Assembly: GCA_023512835.1 (NCBI GenBank)
Contig: CM042085.1
Coordinates: 31,535,812-31,599,811 of the forward strand
Source: Taxillus chinensis
Lineage: Eukaryota > Streptophyta > Magnoliopsida > Santalales > Loranthaceae
Direction: 5' to 3'
Length of the DNA: 64,000 bases
Shown here: in pieces, positions 1 through 13,000 of the stretch
Position numbering within the stretch: the stretch's first letter is position 1
Layout: each line of letters starts with the position of its first letter
Notes under the pieces: model-generated
Database searches by the model: none
What the model saw: only the letters and a program-made list of their open reading frames with translations
Told to the model about the DNA's origin: nothing
Program-made: the position numbers and the translations under genes

Positions 1-709
1 TCTATTAACTATTGTTTCAAACTGCTTTCTTCAGTTCTGATACCTGTTCTTTATATGTACTTTTCCGATCAACAATTGTTTGGCCATTAAAGCATGCTGT
101 AAATTTGTATTCCTAGTGATGTATAGTCTAATTTATATAACTAATTGATTGAAACGCACATTTCTCATAGATAAAAAGCCAATAAATCCTTGAGTAAAGT
201 TAATATCCTAATTTCCGTATCTCCACTGATTGTCTTCACCAGAGATTCATATACTATTTCTTTAAACAAATGTTTATACCATTAAGTGCAGTTAAACACC
301 AAGAGCACTTGGATTCTAGGTTGTAGGAGCAGGTTCATTGTCGTAGTTTGATAATTGGACAAAAGATTATGCTGTTTATGCACCATGTTGATGCATATTC
401 ATGCAAAAAGGTTGAATGGCAATGAACTAATTGAAGCATATGACTCTCAAGGTTTCATCTGGGAAATAGTTTTTTCTTATGTAATTTAATAGTAGGTTTT
501 GTTTGTGTGTGTGTGTGTATATATATATTCCTGAGGGTTGGTGGTGACACAGATTTGTGTGTACTTTTGATATGCTATTATTGGGTCCATGTTATAAATA
601 ATTTTGTGGATTTTTTTGTTTATTAATTTCTAAGTGGTTGCTAGTTGCAGTTAATTTGTTGCTATGATATAAAATATTTAGACATTAGATGTTTTGTAAT
701 TTTCTGCAG
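1..709 (+). other. Intron sequence upstream of the first visible WRAP73 exon
   Basis: This AT-rich stretch shows no exon I can defend. It ends in a good acceptor (TTTCTGCAG, AG at 708-709) directly before a coding exon, so it is read as intron of the WD-repeat gene whose 5' exons lie outside the window. A (TG)n(TA)n microsatellite sits at about 504-528. Confidence 0.7.
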
Positions 710-2208
710 GTTCTGATTTACTCTCCTGATGGAAGGTGTCTATTTAGGTATCAGGCATATGAATGTGGGCTAGGTGTAAAAAGCGTTTCATGGTCTCCTT
801 GTGGCCAGTTCCTGGCTGTGGGTAGTTATGACCAGATGTTACGAATACTGAATCACCTCACTTGGAAAACTTTTGCTGAATTTATGCACTTATCTTCCAT
901 TCGTGGACCTTGTTGTTCTGTTGTTTTTAAGGTAATTGTGTTATTTACATTTTATGTTGCTGGACTACAACATTATTTCATTGTTAAACTTTCTCTTTCT
1001 TTCTCGATGGCAGGAAGTAGATGAGCCACTGCAGCTTGACATGTCTGGGTTGTGTCTGGATGATGATTATTTAGATGGAAATTCTGGTACTCATTGTAAT
1101 TTGAGAAAATTAGGTCTGAGAAATGACATACATATGCACAGCTCATCACGGGCTAAGTTCTATCCCACATCTTACAAGTAAATACTGAATGATATTTCAG
1201 TACATATTTAGGTCCCCTATTAGTTTTCCCTGTGCAGGATGGAGAGATGTGTGCAAACCCACACTACGCAACTGTCCTTTGATGTATATATAACATGCAT
1301 GATTTTTTTATGATTTTGTTCAAGATCGGTTTTAGTCTCTAGACAGCGTAGTAAGATAATAACATGCATGTTTTTTTATGATTTTGTTCAAGATCGGTTT
1401 TAGTCTCTAGACGGCGTAGTAAGATAATCTTGCGTATTAGCAAGGGCGCATCAGCTCACGTAGCTTAATAAATCACCCGACCAAAGCCAACGTCTGCATG
1501 CTCTACTCTTTAGTTAGTGGTTAACTGTCATTCTTGTTGCATTCATGTTGGATGAACAGCCTAATTGTATTAAAATTTCAGTCTGCCATATGGCCACTTT
1601 ATTGATTTTGTAGAAAATGCTCCAGAAGGACCCTTAAGGGTAAGATACGAGGTTGCAGCAGTGCCTATTACATTGCCTTTCCAGAAACCTCCTCCAGACA
1701 AACCAAACCCAAAACAAGGAATAGGCAAGTTTCTTTGTTTGCAAAATGCCAAGGGATAAGTTTTTTTTTTTTTTTTAATATACATGAATACTCTCCGGAT
1801 GATGGGTAAATTGACCAGAAGTTCCTAATTCCAGGTCTTTTGTCGTGGAGCTATGACAGCCAATACATCTGCACTCGCAATGACAGCATGCCAATGGTGC
1901 TCTGGGTGTGGGACATGTGCCAACTAGAGCTCGCCGCAATATTGGTGCAGAAAGATCCCATCAGAACTGCAGCTTGGGACCCAAGCAATACCCGGCTTGT
2001 ATTCTGCACTGGAAGCTCTCGCCTGTATATGTGGACTCCTTCCGGTGCATACTGTGTGAGTGTCCCATTACCACAATTCTCTGTGACTGATCTGAAATGG
2101 AATTCGGATGGTAGTAGCCTTCTTGTCAAGGACAAGGACTCATTCTGCCTCGCTGCTGTGCCATTATTGGCCGATTCTAGCGAGTATAGCTCTTGCTCGG
2201 ATGATTGA
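710..2208 (+). CDS. WRAP73: WD repeat-containing protein WRAP73-like, 3' part (last four coding exons)
   Basis: Exons are 710-931, 1014-1177, 1582-1724 and 1835-2208 (stop TGA 2206-2208). Together they total 903 nt, or 300 residues plus stop, with consistent phases. The protein shows WD-repeat blocks: 'LIYSPDGRCLFRYQAYECG', 'VSWSPCGQFLAVGSYDQ', 'LSWSYDSQYICTRNDSMP', 'WVWDMCQLELAAIL' and 'LYMWTPSGAYCVSVPLPQF'. The ending SSEYSS plus an acidic tail is also typical. This order matches plant homologues of WRAP73 (WDR8), a WD40 protein that in animals and fungi works with centrosomal/spindle-pole partners; its plant role is inferred only. Family members are about 450-480 aa, so roughly the first third is off the left edge. 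The intron at 1725-1834 needs a GC donor. The stretch encoded at the 1014-1177/1582-1724 junction (to about residue 140 of this part) is less conserved in my memory and is the least certain piece of the model. Confidence 0.9.
1291..1428 (+). repeat. 69-bp tandem duplication in a WRAP73 intron
   Basis: Two adjacent copies begin with TAACATGCATG at 1291 and 1360 and run to the shared end AGTAAGATAA. They differ at only a few positions (for example AGACAGCG against AGACGGCG). It lies inside the intron 1178-1581 and shows no coding role. Confidence 0.85.
1725..1834 (+). other. GC-AG intron of the WRAP73-like gene
   Basis: The preceding exon reads ...CAAGGAATAG and is followed by GCAAGT, so the junction AG|GCAAGT matches the plant GC-AG donor consensus. 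The acceptor is TTCCAG at 1829-1834. Splicing here keeps phase and yields the conserved join 'KQGIG/LLSWS'. The only nearby GT (1729-1730) would break the frame. Confidence 0.8.
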
Positions 2209-2640
2209 TGCGGCCCTCTTTCTACCCACACTTTTGAAAGTGTCAGGTAGATAATGTAGCAGTCTCTGGTTAGTGTAGACTGAAGGCACTCTCTTATGTT
2301 CGGACAACTTCCGTGCAACCTCTTTCAAACTGTGCGCCTCCTCATGTAGTCCGTAGGCAGGCTGATTGGCTTTTCGTATTTTTCTAAAGAACTTTTTTTT
2401 GTGTGTGTTTGTGTTTGTTCCTCAACTCTAATGTATCCTCTTTTCTAATATCAGCTGTTTTATTTTATTTTTTTTAATTTTATTGCATCAAATCAATTTT
2501 CCTAAGCAACGGTTCATGATATGAGAATGTGTTCAAACGTTTAGATTTATTGATGTAGATTTTTTGGGATTCCTGTAACATTGTGTTTTTTTTTAAAGTG
2601 TCTACCTTATTTTATTGTGTTAATGATAATAAAATTAAAT
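2209..2640 (+). other. Probable 3' UTR of the WRAP73-like gene
   Basis: This non-coding stretch follows the stop codon, with T-rich tracts and a candidate poly(A) signal AATAAA at 2628-2633. The transcript end cannot be fixed from sequence alone. Confidence 0.45.
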
Positions 2641-3699
2641 AATGGTATTTGATTATAACGGGTTAATTAACGTACTTTATATAGTAATAAATTAAAAGAA
2701 TAATGTTTTATAATTACATGGTTAATTAGGATTGACATAAAATGGATGGAAGAGCACTAGTATCCTCAAATGAAAATATGATTTGTTAATGAAACAGTTT
2801 CGGTATTTGGTAATGAAACAGTTTGATAATGAAAATATGATTTGAGTACTACCAAATAGTTGATTATCCTTGAATGATTTTCTCACAAATATGATTATTT
2901 TCTATTTAGTGGAGAGAGGCATAATTGTGATTATAATGGTTCAATTATTATTGAATGGTTCATATTGTAATTTCATTTCAAATTAATAGTTAAATGAAAT
3001 TATGATTTGAACCATTCAAGATTGATGTGAGTGATTGTTGTATTTATTTTCCTGTTAACATTACTATTTATATATGAAACAATACATAGTTGTTAGAAAA
3101 AGAGTATAATAAGCATATTAAGTAACTCTAATTACAACAGTTTTATTTAATTGTTCACTTGCTATTATATTTGTTATAGTACTTCCACCATAGCTAAATG
3201 AAACTAAGATAATATTATTTGATTTTGATCGAACGATTGTAATCATAGTTGCACTCATTACATTGAGTTTTTCTTTAATACTATCTCTCTCATACACATA
3301 CATATTTATCCACTTGAATTTAAAATTAATTAATCAAATAGCCATTTTTCTAAAATTTTGTTTTTTAATAGTTGGTGGTGGTAGGAGAGTGAGAATAAAT
3401 GTACTCACCAAACATCTAAACACACCAAGTAATTATATTTAATTTCATATAAAATTGTAAAATATCTTTAAAATAAATATTTTTTATGATATTAGAATAC
3501 TAATATTAGAACATAAACTAAAAATTCAAATATCATTTTTAAAATATTAAAATTATATTATAAAAATGTTATTCAAATACTAGTTAAATTTCTTATCATT
3601 AGAAAATTTTCTTATTATAAAAATAATATTTAAATATTTAATTTATATTTGTATATTTACGTTAGTTTTCAAATTTTTTTAATCATTTATTCTTCGAAA
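2641..3699. other. Intergenic AT-rich region between two host genes
   Basis: No coding region is visible. The main structure is a 28/28-bp inverted repeat at 2951-2978 and 2992-3019 (three mismatches, 13-nt loop), plus short direct repeats of 'AATGAAACAGTTT' around 2790-2830. It could be the remains of a MITE. Confidence 0.5.
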
Positions 3700-4010
3700 T
3701 CATTAAAAATAGGACGTTCGAAGCAGTTTTGTCGATAGTTTGATGGTCGTCCCTGGCTGAATCATGTCACAAATCCTTCAAATCAGTCACATCCCAAAGT
3801 CCAAAACCCCTCTTCCATTTTCTCGCTCTCGCACCGCCGCCTAATCTCCGTTGAGATTCGCAAATCGCAATTCACAATTCGCGGTCTCAGACAACGAAAA
3901 TTGATCCATCAACCCACTGTGTGTGCGCGCGCGTGTTCGATTTTACAGGTTGTTGCCTTATAATGAAGCGGTGAATCGAAGGCGAGCTGATGCACTGAGC
4001 GTTGATGAGC
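3700..4010 (+). promoter_or_regulatory. Promoter-proximal region and 5' UTR of the esterase gene
   Basis: Base composition shifts from AT-rich to CT/CG-rich near 3790-3910 (pyrimidine-rich leader, CGCACCGCCGCC), as is usual for plant 5' leaders, before the start codons at 4005 and 4011. No clear TATA box is visible. The leader may contain an upstream intron that I cannot define. Confidence 0.4.
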
Positions 4011-7000
4011 ATGGGGAACGGAACGGCGACTGCCAACACTGGCGTGTGTTCATCGGCGTCGGTGAATGGAGCCACCGACGCGTGGAGCTGCAGGGGCTCC
4101 GATTCCGCCTCGCCTGATCACCTCCTCGTCATGGTCAATGGCATCCTAGGAAGGCGCGTTTATGTGTTCCTAAGTTCCGATTAATGTTGACTGTTAGCTG
4201 CGGTTGTCTTATTTTGGTGTTTCTGTTGACTCTTTCTCGTATGTCTGATTTTTTTTAAGTGTTTTGTTTTCTTAAAAAAGTACTTGGTTGCTTTTGATTT
4301 GTTTTTAATTTTTGTCTCACTTTTAAGCAGTTTTAGCTGCTGTAATTTTAAGTTATATGTTGATTTTTGTAAACTCTTTCTTGTATGTTTGTTTTTGATG
4401 TTCTTGTTTTTACTAATTAGTAACTTTTGGTTTGCTTTTGAATGAGATGCGCAACTTTTTAGCCGTTTTAGCTACTGCGATTTTCAGTTGTATTGGTTGC
4501 CAATGGAAGGTTGGGAAAAATGATAGAGACATAAGCTGTATTTTTGGGCTACTTGTTTACTATTTATTTCAAAGTCGCTCTTTTTTTAGTAATGTATAGA
4601 GCTTATCACTGCCGCAGTTAAGATTACAACTCCCTTCTGAATTGTTGACATGGATGGTTATTTGTATGATCTGCAGTGCCACAGATTGGAAGTTTGCAGC
4701 TGAGCAGTTTGTAAAGAGGCTCCCTGATAAAGTATTTGTTCATTGTAAGAAGCTTGTCTTTATGCCTAATGCCCTGATCTCTTCGTTGCTTTTTTTTTAT
4801 TGGGATACTGATATTATCTTAAATTGATCTTTGCTCGCTTCCCCCCTGCCCTTCTTGTTCATGGCATTGCAATTCTCTGCTTGTGTTGAAATTTGAACAT
4901 TTTTTCATGTCAAAATTTTACCTTCATGCCTTGACTATCACAATAACTGAATAACATACGTAGCAATTTTGTGCTACTTTTTTTTTTTTATTGATTTATC
5001 CAATTCTTGCCAGCTGAAATATTCACAATGATTAGATCATTTCTTGATTAGCTAGCAAGTTTCTGCTACTTTACATGGCTTCCCTATGTCTTGCTAATTG
5101 TGGGTCCACTTCACTAGGCTGTAGTCAGGTCTGGACAGTGGGGGTGAACTTAAGTCTTCTGTTTATTGGTTTAGATAGAGCGAAAGCAAATTCTATCAGC
5201 AATAAATCTTTTCTGAATTTCATGTCACTGACTCCAAAAATTGTAATATTCCCGATTCCCATCTACCTTATGCATTTGTTTGTTAGGTTGCATACTCATG
5301 CAAATTTATTTGCTATGCTAGAAGAGTATGTATGTGCTCTGCTTACTTTAACTTGCTTCACATTTTTTATAGGTAGTGAAGGAAATGTGGCTAAACAGAC
5401 ACTAGATGGTGTGGATGTAATGGGTGATAGATTGGCTGAGGAGGTTTGCATTTGTTAATATTATAAGACCTGATAAGACTTGTAATACTCATACTATGTT
5501 TGGTATACAAGAATAAAATGGAATGAAATATAATAAAAAAAATCTAAAGTCTGTTTTGATATCCACATTTGATCCACAAAACACATGAAAATTGCCAAGT
5601 ATATTGAGAATTAGATTCCCATCAAAATAAAAAAAAGACCATTCCTTGCGAATCACCACTCTTGTTTTTAAATAATGTATTTCCTAGGTTTATTTGTGTA
5701 CCAAACTACCAAACAGCCGTGTGAAATTCAATAATTATTTAAAATTCATCCTTCTTGCTACCAACCAAAGGGATACTAAATCCAATTTCAATGTACCTAT
5801 GACAATTTGATTTCTTTGGTGATTGTATTCCATGTAAATGACTTTTGCATACTAGACATGTTAGATATGAATATACCACATTGTTGTTTTATTTTATTTT
5901 TTTAAATAAAAAATCTTGACATTACCAAATCCTATGGTTGCTAGGTCCTTGAATTGATTAAAAGGAGAGCAAATGTGAAGAAAATTTCTTTCATTGCACA
6001 TTCTGTGGGTGGATTGGTAGCGAGGTATGCAATTGGGAAACTCTATAGACCTCTTACAAAACGAAATGCAGAAAATTCCGTTAGTAGCACATGTGAAGAA
6101 ATTAACTGTGGTACAATATGTGGTTTGGAGGCAATGAACTTCGTTACTGTTGCTACACCTCACCTTGGTTCACATGGAAATAAGCAGGTATATACTTTAG
6201 AATATTTAATTTTCATTTAACAGGGTGTAAATTTGTATTTTCTATGTTATATGTTTTTATATGACTTTGATGTTTTTGAATGTCTATTTGCATAAAGTTT
6301 GAAAAGATAAATGTTGTTTGTGAAATTTTATTTGTTTCGCATTTTTTAGGATTACACATTATTTATAAGATACGTAAAAGAAAAATATACACAAAAAAGC
6401 TCAAAAATAGAAATCTATATAAAATTAGTAGAAAATACAGAGTGAAAAAATCCTCATTATGCATGGAATGATTACAATGTACTTATAGAAAGGATAGAGA
6501 ATACCTAATTAGTTAAGAAACTATTTTGGGTAATTTAATTTATAACTAATTACAACTAATATTCTAATAAGATTGCAATTAATATAGAACTTTATTGTAA
6601 CTCAACTTTCCTTCTCAAGTTGGTGTATAAATATCACACATGACTAACTTGAAAAAACATGATTACTGCATGAGTCTTTATACCAGCTAATTAATTTGCT
6701 CTTTTAATATAGAAAACTTCTATTACACCTAATTTTTGTCGACTTCAATATACTCAGTTTAATCGTGCTATATTGGATTATTAGTTATTTGAATGGCAGT
6801 TATATTATCACAAAACAATGTCATAGGTTTTTAAGGGCTATTACTGAGATCTCGTAAAAGTATACATAACCAAGTAAGTTCTTAATAGCATGATGAAGTG
6901 CATGATATTTAGCCTTTGCCATAGTTATTTAAGGTGCATGGCGCATCCAAGGCGCAAGGTGCAAAAAAAAGAAAGAAAAGCCCGGGCCCAGGAGAACTGA

Positions 7001-10000
7001 GGTGCACCTTTGTATAAAAGAAACTATAAAATATACTAATGAAATTAACAAATTAATTTAAACATAAATAAGTCAATACTCTCAATTATAGCAAATTACT
7101 TAAATTTGAAATTATTACAATCTAATAGTTTAAAGCATAAAAATTCAAAATGATAAATCTAAACATTCTCTTCATCAAGAAAAATCTCATCATCATTATC
7201 TCCATCACTAGACTTGTAACCCTCAACATCATCTTCCTTTGTTTCTTCGGAATTTGCCTCTTTTTTCTCGTACACTTGATTTAGCCTTGATATAAAATAC
7301 TTAGAGCTCCTAGAGGTAGAAGGCTCTGGTTTTGGTGTGCTCCTTTTGTTTGATGAAGATCTTGTATAAAACCTATTATGGTCAACTTCTGCAGCTCTAG
7401 CAACAATATCCCATGTCAAGGAATCATCCACAAAAACAAGATAATCCTTATCCTCCTTAGAATCTCCATCCATTCACCCAACCAACCACTCATTAGTCAA
7501 TGATATAGGGTCTATCACATCACGCATATTGTATTGGCACTTCAAAGTTCGGTTGTACTTGATAAACATGGACAGATCCAGGAAGTTCTATTTGGAGGGA
7601 CCGAAATACAAATTATATAATTTATGTCAAAAAAACTGTTATCTAAAATTGCGATTAGCATTAAGAGTAAAGCTATAAACTGACACACCATCCAAATTGA
7701 TCCACCGAAATCACTAATTTATTAAAATGCCAAAACCAAATAAAATTAATTTGATTTAGTTTGAAACTGAATAATATATTAGTTTGGTTGGGTTTGAGAT
7801 TTTAAAATCACAGTTTAAATCGAATCGATCGAATAATATTGTTATTTATTTATTTTATTTATTTTATTTTATGTTTTGGAACGTATTTATTTAAGATTGA
7901 TTGCTAATACTTGACTTGTTGTGTTTGTGAATTATATTATCCAATTTTGAGACTTTTAGAATTATAAATTTGATTTATATTCGTATTGATGTGCTTACAA
8001 ACTATTTATTTTTTGTTTTACATAATTTTAACTTTTAAGAATTCAAAAATTGATGAACCAAACCGACTCAAACTGATTTAAATTGATAATTTTTTAAATC
8101 GTTGGTTCAAACCGAATTGACCCAAACCGAATTAGTTCTTTCCGGTTTGGTTTGATTCAAGTAACGAGTTTAATTTAATTTGATTTTATCCAAACCAAAA
8201 AACTTAAATTTGATTTGAAAAATAGCTTAAACTGACCTAAATTGAATAGATTTCACCTCTAATTAATATCATATAAGTTACAAGTAATGACATAAAAGTA
8301 TAAAAAATTTAGCAAGTTAGATAATTTTTTAAAATCATATAATTCATTTATCATTATTGCAATTAGTAATATTTTCATCACAAATATTATTAAATAATAA
8401 ATTATATTACGAATTAATTTTAATTATAGTTATATAATATATATCCTTAAAATTATTTTTTATACTTTAATATATATATTTTTATATATATATATATATT
8501 TAAAAAAATTAAGGAATGAGGGAGGGGGGACCATGGCCCTGGTCGGTCCCCCCCTAAATCCGTCTTTGTCGATAAATACTAACTCATTTAAGTGCTATTG
8601 TGATTGCTTATTTCTTTTTTTGTTGTGGATTTACAAGATTTATAATTATAATTTACAACCAATTAAAATTTAGTGATTCATGATTTCATGAAATAAATTT
8701 AGACACAATAGAACATCCACTTACATGTTCAAAAACACTCCAATTTTTTTCACAACCAGATGCACCATAAGTGAGGCTTAAAACTTTGATGATAATTTTT
8801 TGCAAATTTGGAGTTGAAGATCCAAATGAAGAGTACCATTTAATTGTTTATATTTATCATAACTATAATTAATAGCCTTTAATAAACAATAAGATATCAT
8901 GTTATTAAATAAAACTTTAGTGACTCTACCAGGTTCCTTGGTTCGTTATCTAATAGTCATGTTATGCCCAAAGAGACCATCAATATTTTTATACAAAGTC
9001 AACTCTTCAGTGGTCTTATCTTGCATTTCATTGGAAGGAATCAATATTTGGATGCAGTTGTATAAGCCTGACATTACTTATGCATCTTGCTCAATGGATG
9101 AATTTCTATAAAAGAATTGTGGGTTCAAAAAGTACCCAGCTGCATGTAAAGTTTTATGAAGCTGGCAATTCCACCTATTATCAATGATAGCAAATGCATT
9201 TATAATCCTATTATCGTCCTTTTTGAATCATCTACCAATTGCTTCTTTAGCTCTATCCATGGCCTCATAAATATATTTCATTGGAGACTTTTTTTCCACT
9301 TCAACCAATCGAAGTACATGAACAAGTGGAGTTGTCAACTTAAGGGAGAAACAATGATTTTTCAAAAAGAAGGCATGAAGATAATTTGAGCAACTCTTTT
9401 ATCTTTTTCTCCTTTGCCGACTTGGAATTTGTCCGGTCCTATGAAGTAAACATCTTTCTCAAGTTTTCTTTTAGGCAATGAATACTTGCTAGGGTTAGAA
9501 AGGCTGTAGCAAATCTAGTGAGGGCAATCCTAGTTAAATCCCTTTGTTTTGTGAAGCACCTCATCATGTGTAACAAGCTTAGACGATCATACATGTAGAC
9601 ATTCACTTTCATTGCCTTTTTTAATATTCTATTGATGTTAGGCATTTTTCCAATGTCTTCTAATATTAAATCAATGTACATCACATGTGACCAATATAAA
9701 TGTTGATATTTTGCTTCCAACAATCTTTCTGTCACATATTACAAACTTTTTATTAGAATTTATTATCAAAGTAAAAATATAGTAAAACTAATTCTAAATT
9801 TAATGGTTACCTACCATCACATAATTTGAAGTGCTATCTGTTTTGATATGCACAACATTAGCTTTTTCAATTTTCTCCACAAAAGAATCAAGCAATTCAA
9901 ACACCTTTTTTCAGTCTTGCTATACTCAGAAGCATCAATAGATTCAATAAACATGGTTCCTTTGGGACAGTTCACCAAAAAGTTTATCGAAGTCCTTTCA

Positions 10001-13000
10001 TGTTTGTCTTTCCAACCATCAGACATAATAGAATACTCTTTCTTTGCCCATTTATCTCTATGACTTCTCAATATATTGTTTGTATTGTCCAATTCTCTCT
10101 CCAAGAGAGGAACCCTCACCTCATGGTTACTAGGTGGCTTCATTCCCATTCCATGTTGGCCAATGGACTCAACAACAACTTTAAAGCTATCATAATTAAC
10201 AGTATTAAATGCTATCCCTGCATCATACATCCATCTTGCAATGTGAAGGCTTGCCTTGTCCTTTGCTTCTTTCTTGTAATCCTCATTGATTGTTGTTTGT
10301 TTGCCTTTTTCAGTCCCATTCTTTATCCCCTTCACAACCAACTTAGGGTATGGAGTAACCAATGAATCCATTGGTTCCTTTTGTGTTGCTTTTTTAAATT
10401 TGGATTGGACTGATTTGTTACTTTCTCGCTCATAACACTTTTACCCTGTCGATTAATCTCTTGCATTTCTGCTTCTTCTTCATCCTCACCAAAGTTAGCA
10501 TCATCAAAGTCAAGCAATTTATTCATTTGGTCTTTTTCTATCTTTTTGTTGGCCATGTAATCTCTTATTTCTTGTTTCACATGATCTGAACATTTGAGCC
10601 ATGTGTTGCTAGGCCTGATAAATACTTTTATTTGTTACCTTAGAATAAAAATTGCTAGTAAATGTATTTTTGTTGTTAGGAACTTGTGTTGCATACTTTC
10701 AACTGGATCTCTTCTTAAACTTTAAAAACTCATGGATTAAAAATAATCGGTATTAGATATTGAGATAAAACACAAATAAATCAGTATTAGATAATCATGA
10801 CAGTATTCTGCTTGCTGGGAAAAATAAAAAACAAAGAACTCCCAAAAAATAATACCCGAGAAGAGTTGTGTTGACGCGGAAAAAATATGGGAAAAAAACG
10901 AGAGCAGACACTAAGGAGAACAATTGAGAGACGGGAACAACGACGAGAGAAGGTGCGAACGATGGTAAGAGACGTGAATGACACGAACGACGGCGAGACA
11001 ACTGAGAGAAGAGGAGAACGAGAGAAGGACACTCGACACCGCTAGGGTTGTAGTGGCAGTTGCAGCGGCAATCAGCTAAGACGCGAGAGAGGAGAGGAGA
11101 GAAGAGAGAATGACACCTGGTTTGCTGTCGTCGAAGACCGGAGGATTGACGCACAATCGCGATTGATTCTTTCCTCCTTTTTTTTGTTTTGATATATGGT
11201 CGACAATTTTGCATTATCTCCTCAAGGTGTACTTTCGTGCCGCCTTGTGCCTGGAAGAAGTGTGAAAAAGTGTGCTTAAGTTGGGCTTCGTGAAAAACGT
11301 CTTGATTGGAAGAAAGGTGGGCGCAAACCTTATGCTCACCTGGGATTTCGCCTAAGCGTGTCTTTAACAACTATGGCTTCTGCTATTCAGCCTTTGCATT
11401 GGACAGGAAAATCATATTTTGTTTCTTATTTCTTTGAGTTATCAAATTACTTCCCGCAAATGACATATTCAGAAGTAGACTTTTTGTCCAATTTCGATTC
11501 AACAAAGTAAACTCATTATATCTAAATCTATTGGTGGTCATGCTTGAAGAACATAATATTTTTACCTTGAGAGAACTTTAGATATGCTAGAATAAAGTTT
11601 ACAATACCCATTTGTCGATTACTTGGATTTAGTATAGTCAAAAGCGAGCGCCTAAGCACATGAAGCGCAGTGCCAGGGACACCTATTGCTTGTTGGGGGG
11701 CAAGGTATAATGCCTTTAGTGAAGCTCACGCCTTGCCGTGCTTTGTGCCCCTTTTCTCAATGCGAGAGGCATGCGCCTCGCTCGTGTCTGTCACTTTTTA
11801 AAAAATAAATAGAAAAACCTTGATAATGCGATGTCAAAGGACCATGCGGCGACAAACGATTGATGATGACGGATGACCTCATAATGCCAGCTTTTGTCCG
11901 ACGGAAGACCTTGCGACGCCAGATGGTTGAGGACGAAAGACCTCGTGATGCTAGACGATCGACGATGGAAGACCTAGCAACACCAGAACATCGATGACCT
12001 TGTGATGATGTGGCCTCCATCAATCGATGACCTCGACAGAAGAGACGATCTAGACAGACTAGCTTCCTCCATCGACGATCGATGACGACCTCTGCTTGAT
12101 GATCGACAAATAACTTTGATGACCTCGACAGATGATGACAACCTCTTCCTCCATTGATGCAACTATAACGAGCTCTGTTCCTTTTTACTACTCACAAATA
12201 TCCTATTACTATAGTGTACTCTAGACGCCGACCTATTGATTCATGTTTTGTACCTACTTCTTTGCCCTAAGATCCTATTTCAAGTGATGATCTTCCTACT
12301 TCTTCGCCCTCAGTTTCCGTTCAAAGTGATGATCTTCCTATTGCCTTACGCAAAGGTAAATGAAGCTTCATTTTTCCTATTTCATCTTTTGTTTTTTACA
12401 ATTGTTTGTTTTTTTCTTTTCGTTCTTTTGTTGTCTCTCTCGTTTCTACTAGTGTGCTTAAAACTATTGGTGAAACCCTTTTTCACCTTGGTTGGTGCCA
12501 AGTAATGCTCGACGAAATGCAGGCTTTAGATGAAAATAGTATTTGGGACTTGGTTCATTTACTTTCAGGAAAATGGGCTATCAGCTGCAAGTGGGTGTTC
12601 GCAGTTAAAGTTAATCCCGGTGGGTCTATTGCTCGGTTAAAAGCCCGTCTTGTTGTTAAGGGTTATGCCCAAACATATGGTGTAGATCAAGGTTCAAAAA
12701 TATAGGCTGAGGTGGCGCCTTGAGGTGCTGGCTCACTTGCCTTGGCGTCAAGCCGTGTTGAGGCAGCGCACCAGATCCCGCACCGGTTGTTTGCCGCCTC
12801 ATGTGGGTGAGGAGGCCTGAGGTGGGCCATTTCGGCGCCTCATCCCGTACTAGGGATAAGGCACCTGCGACGTCGAATGACTTGTTGTAAATAAAAAACA
12901 GTCGAAGTAAAAGCCTAACTTAATTTTAAGTTGTCTCACATCGCCTCGCATCGAAGAGTTGAAGCAGCATCCTCATCCTCGTCGTCGTCCAATCATTGTA

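Larger units (their letters stand above)
6920..11375 (-). mobile_element. hAT-superfamily DNA transposon (DUF659 type)
   Basis: The ends are inverted: the left starts CATAGTTATTTAAGG, and the right end read on the minus strand starts CATAGTTGTTAAAG. GGCGC/GCACC-rich subterminal sequence is typical of a plant hAT group. The flanking 8-bp duplications are imperfect (GCCTTTGC at 6912-6919, GCTTCTGC at 11376-11383). The interior carries a decayed transposase on the minus strand. The two flanks are consecutive parts of one Copia RNase H reading, which confirms the boundaries independently. A foreign ~1-kb segment sits inside it at 7571-8575. Confidence 0.8.

Noticed and set aside
7159..7473. Acidic minus-strand frame that at first looks like a small host protein
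   Set aside because: Its '[12 protein letters not shown]' block and position match the C-terminal tail of the surrounding hAT transposase.
10795..11370. 191-codon minus-strand frame
   Set aside because: It covers the GC-rich end of the hAT transposon, is low-complexity and lacks domain motifs.
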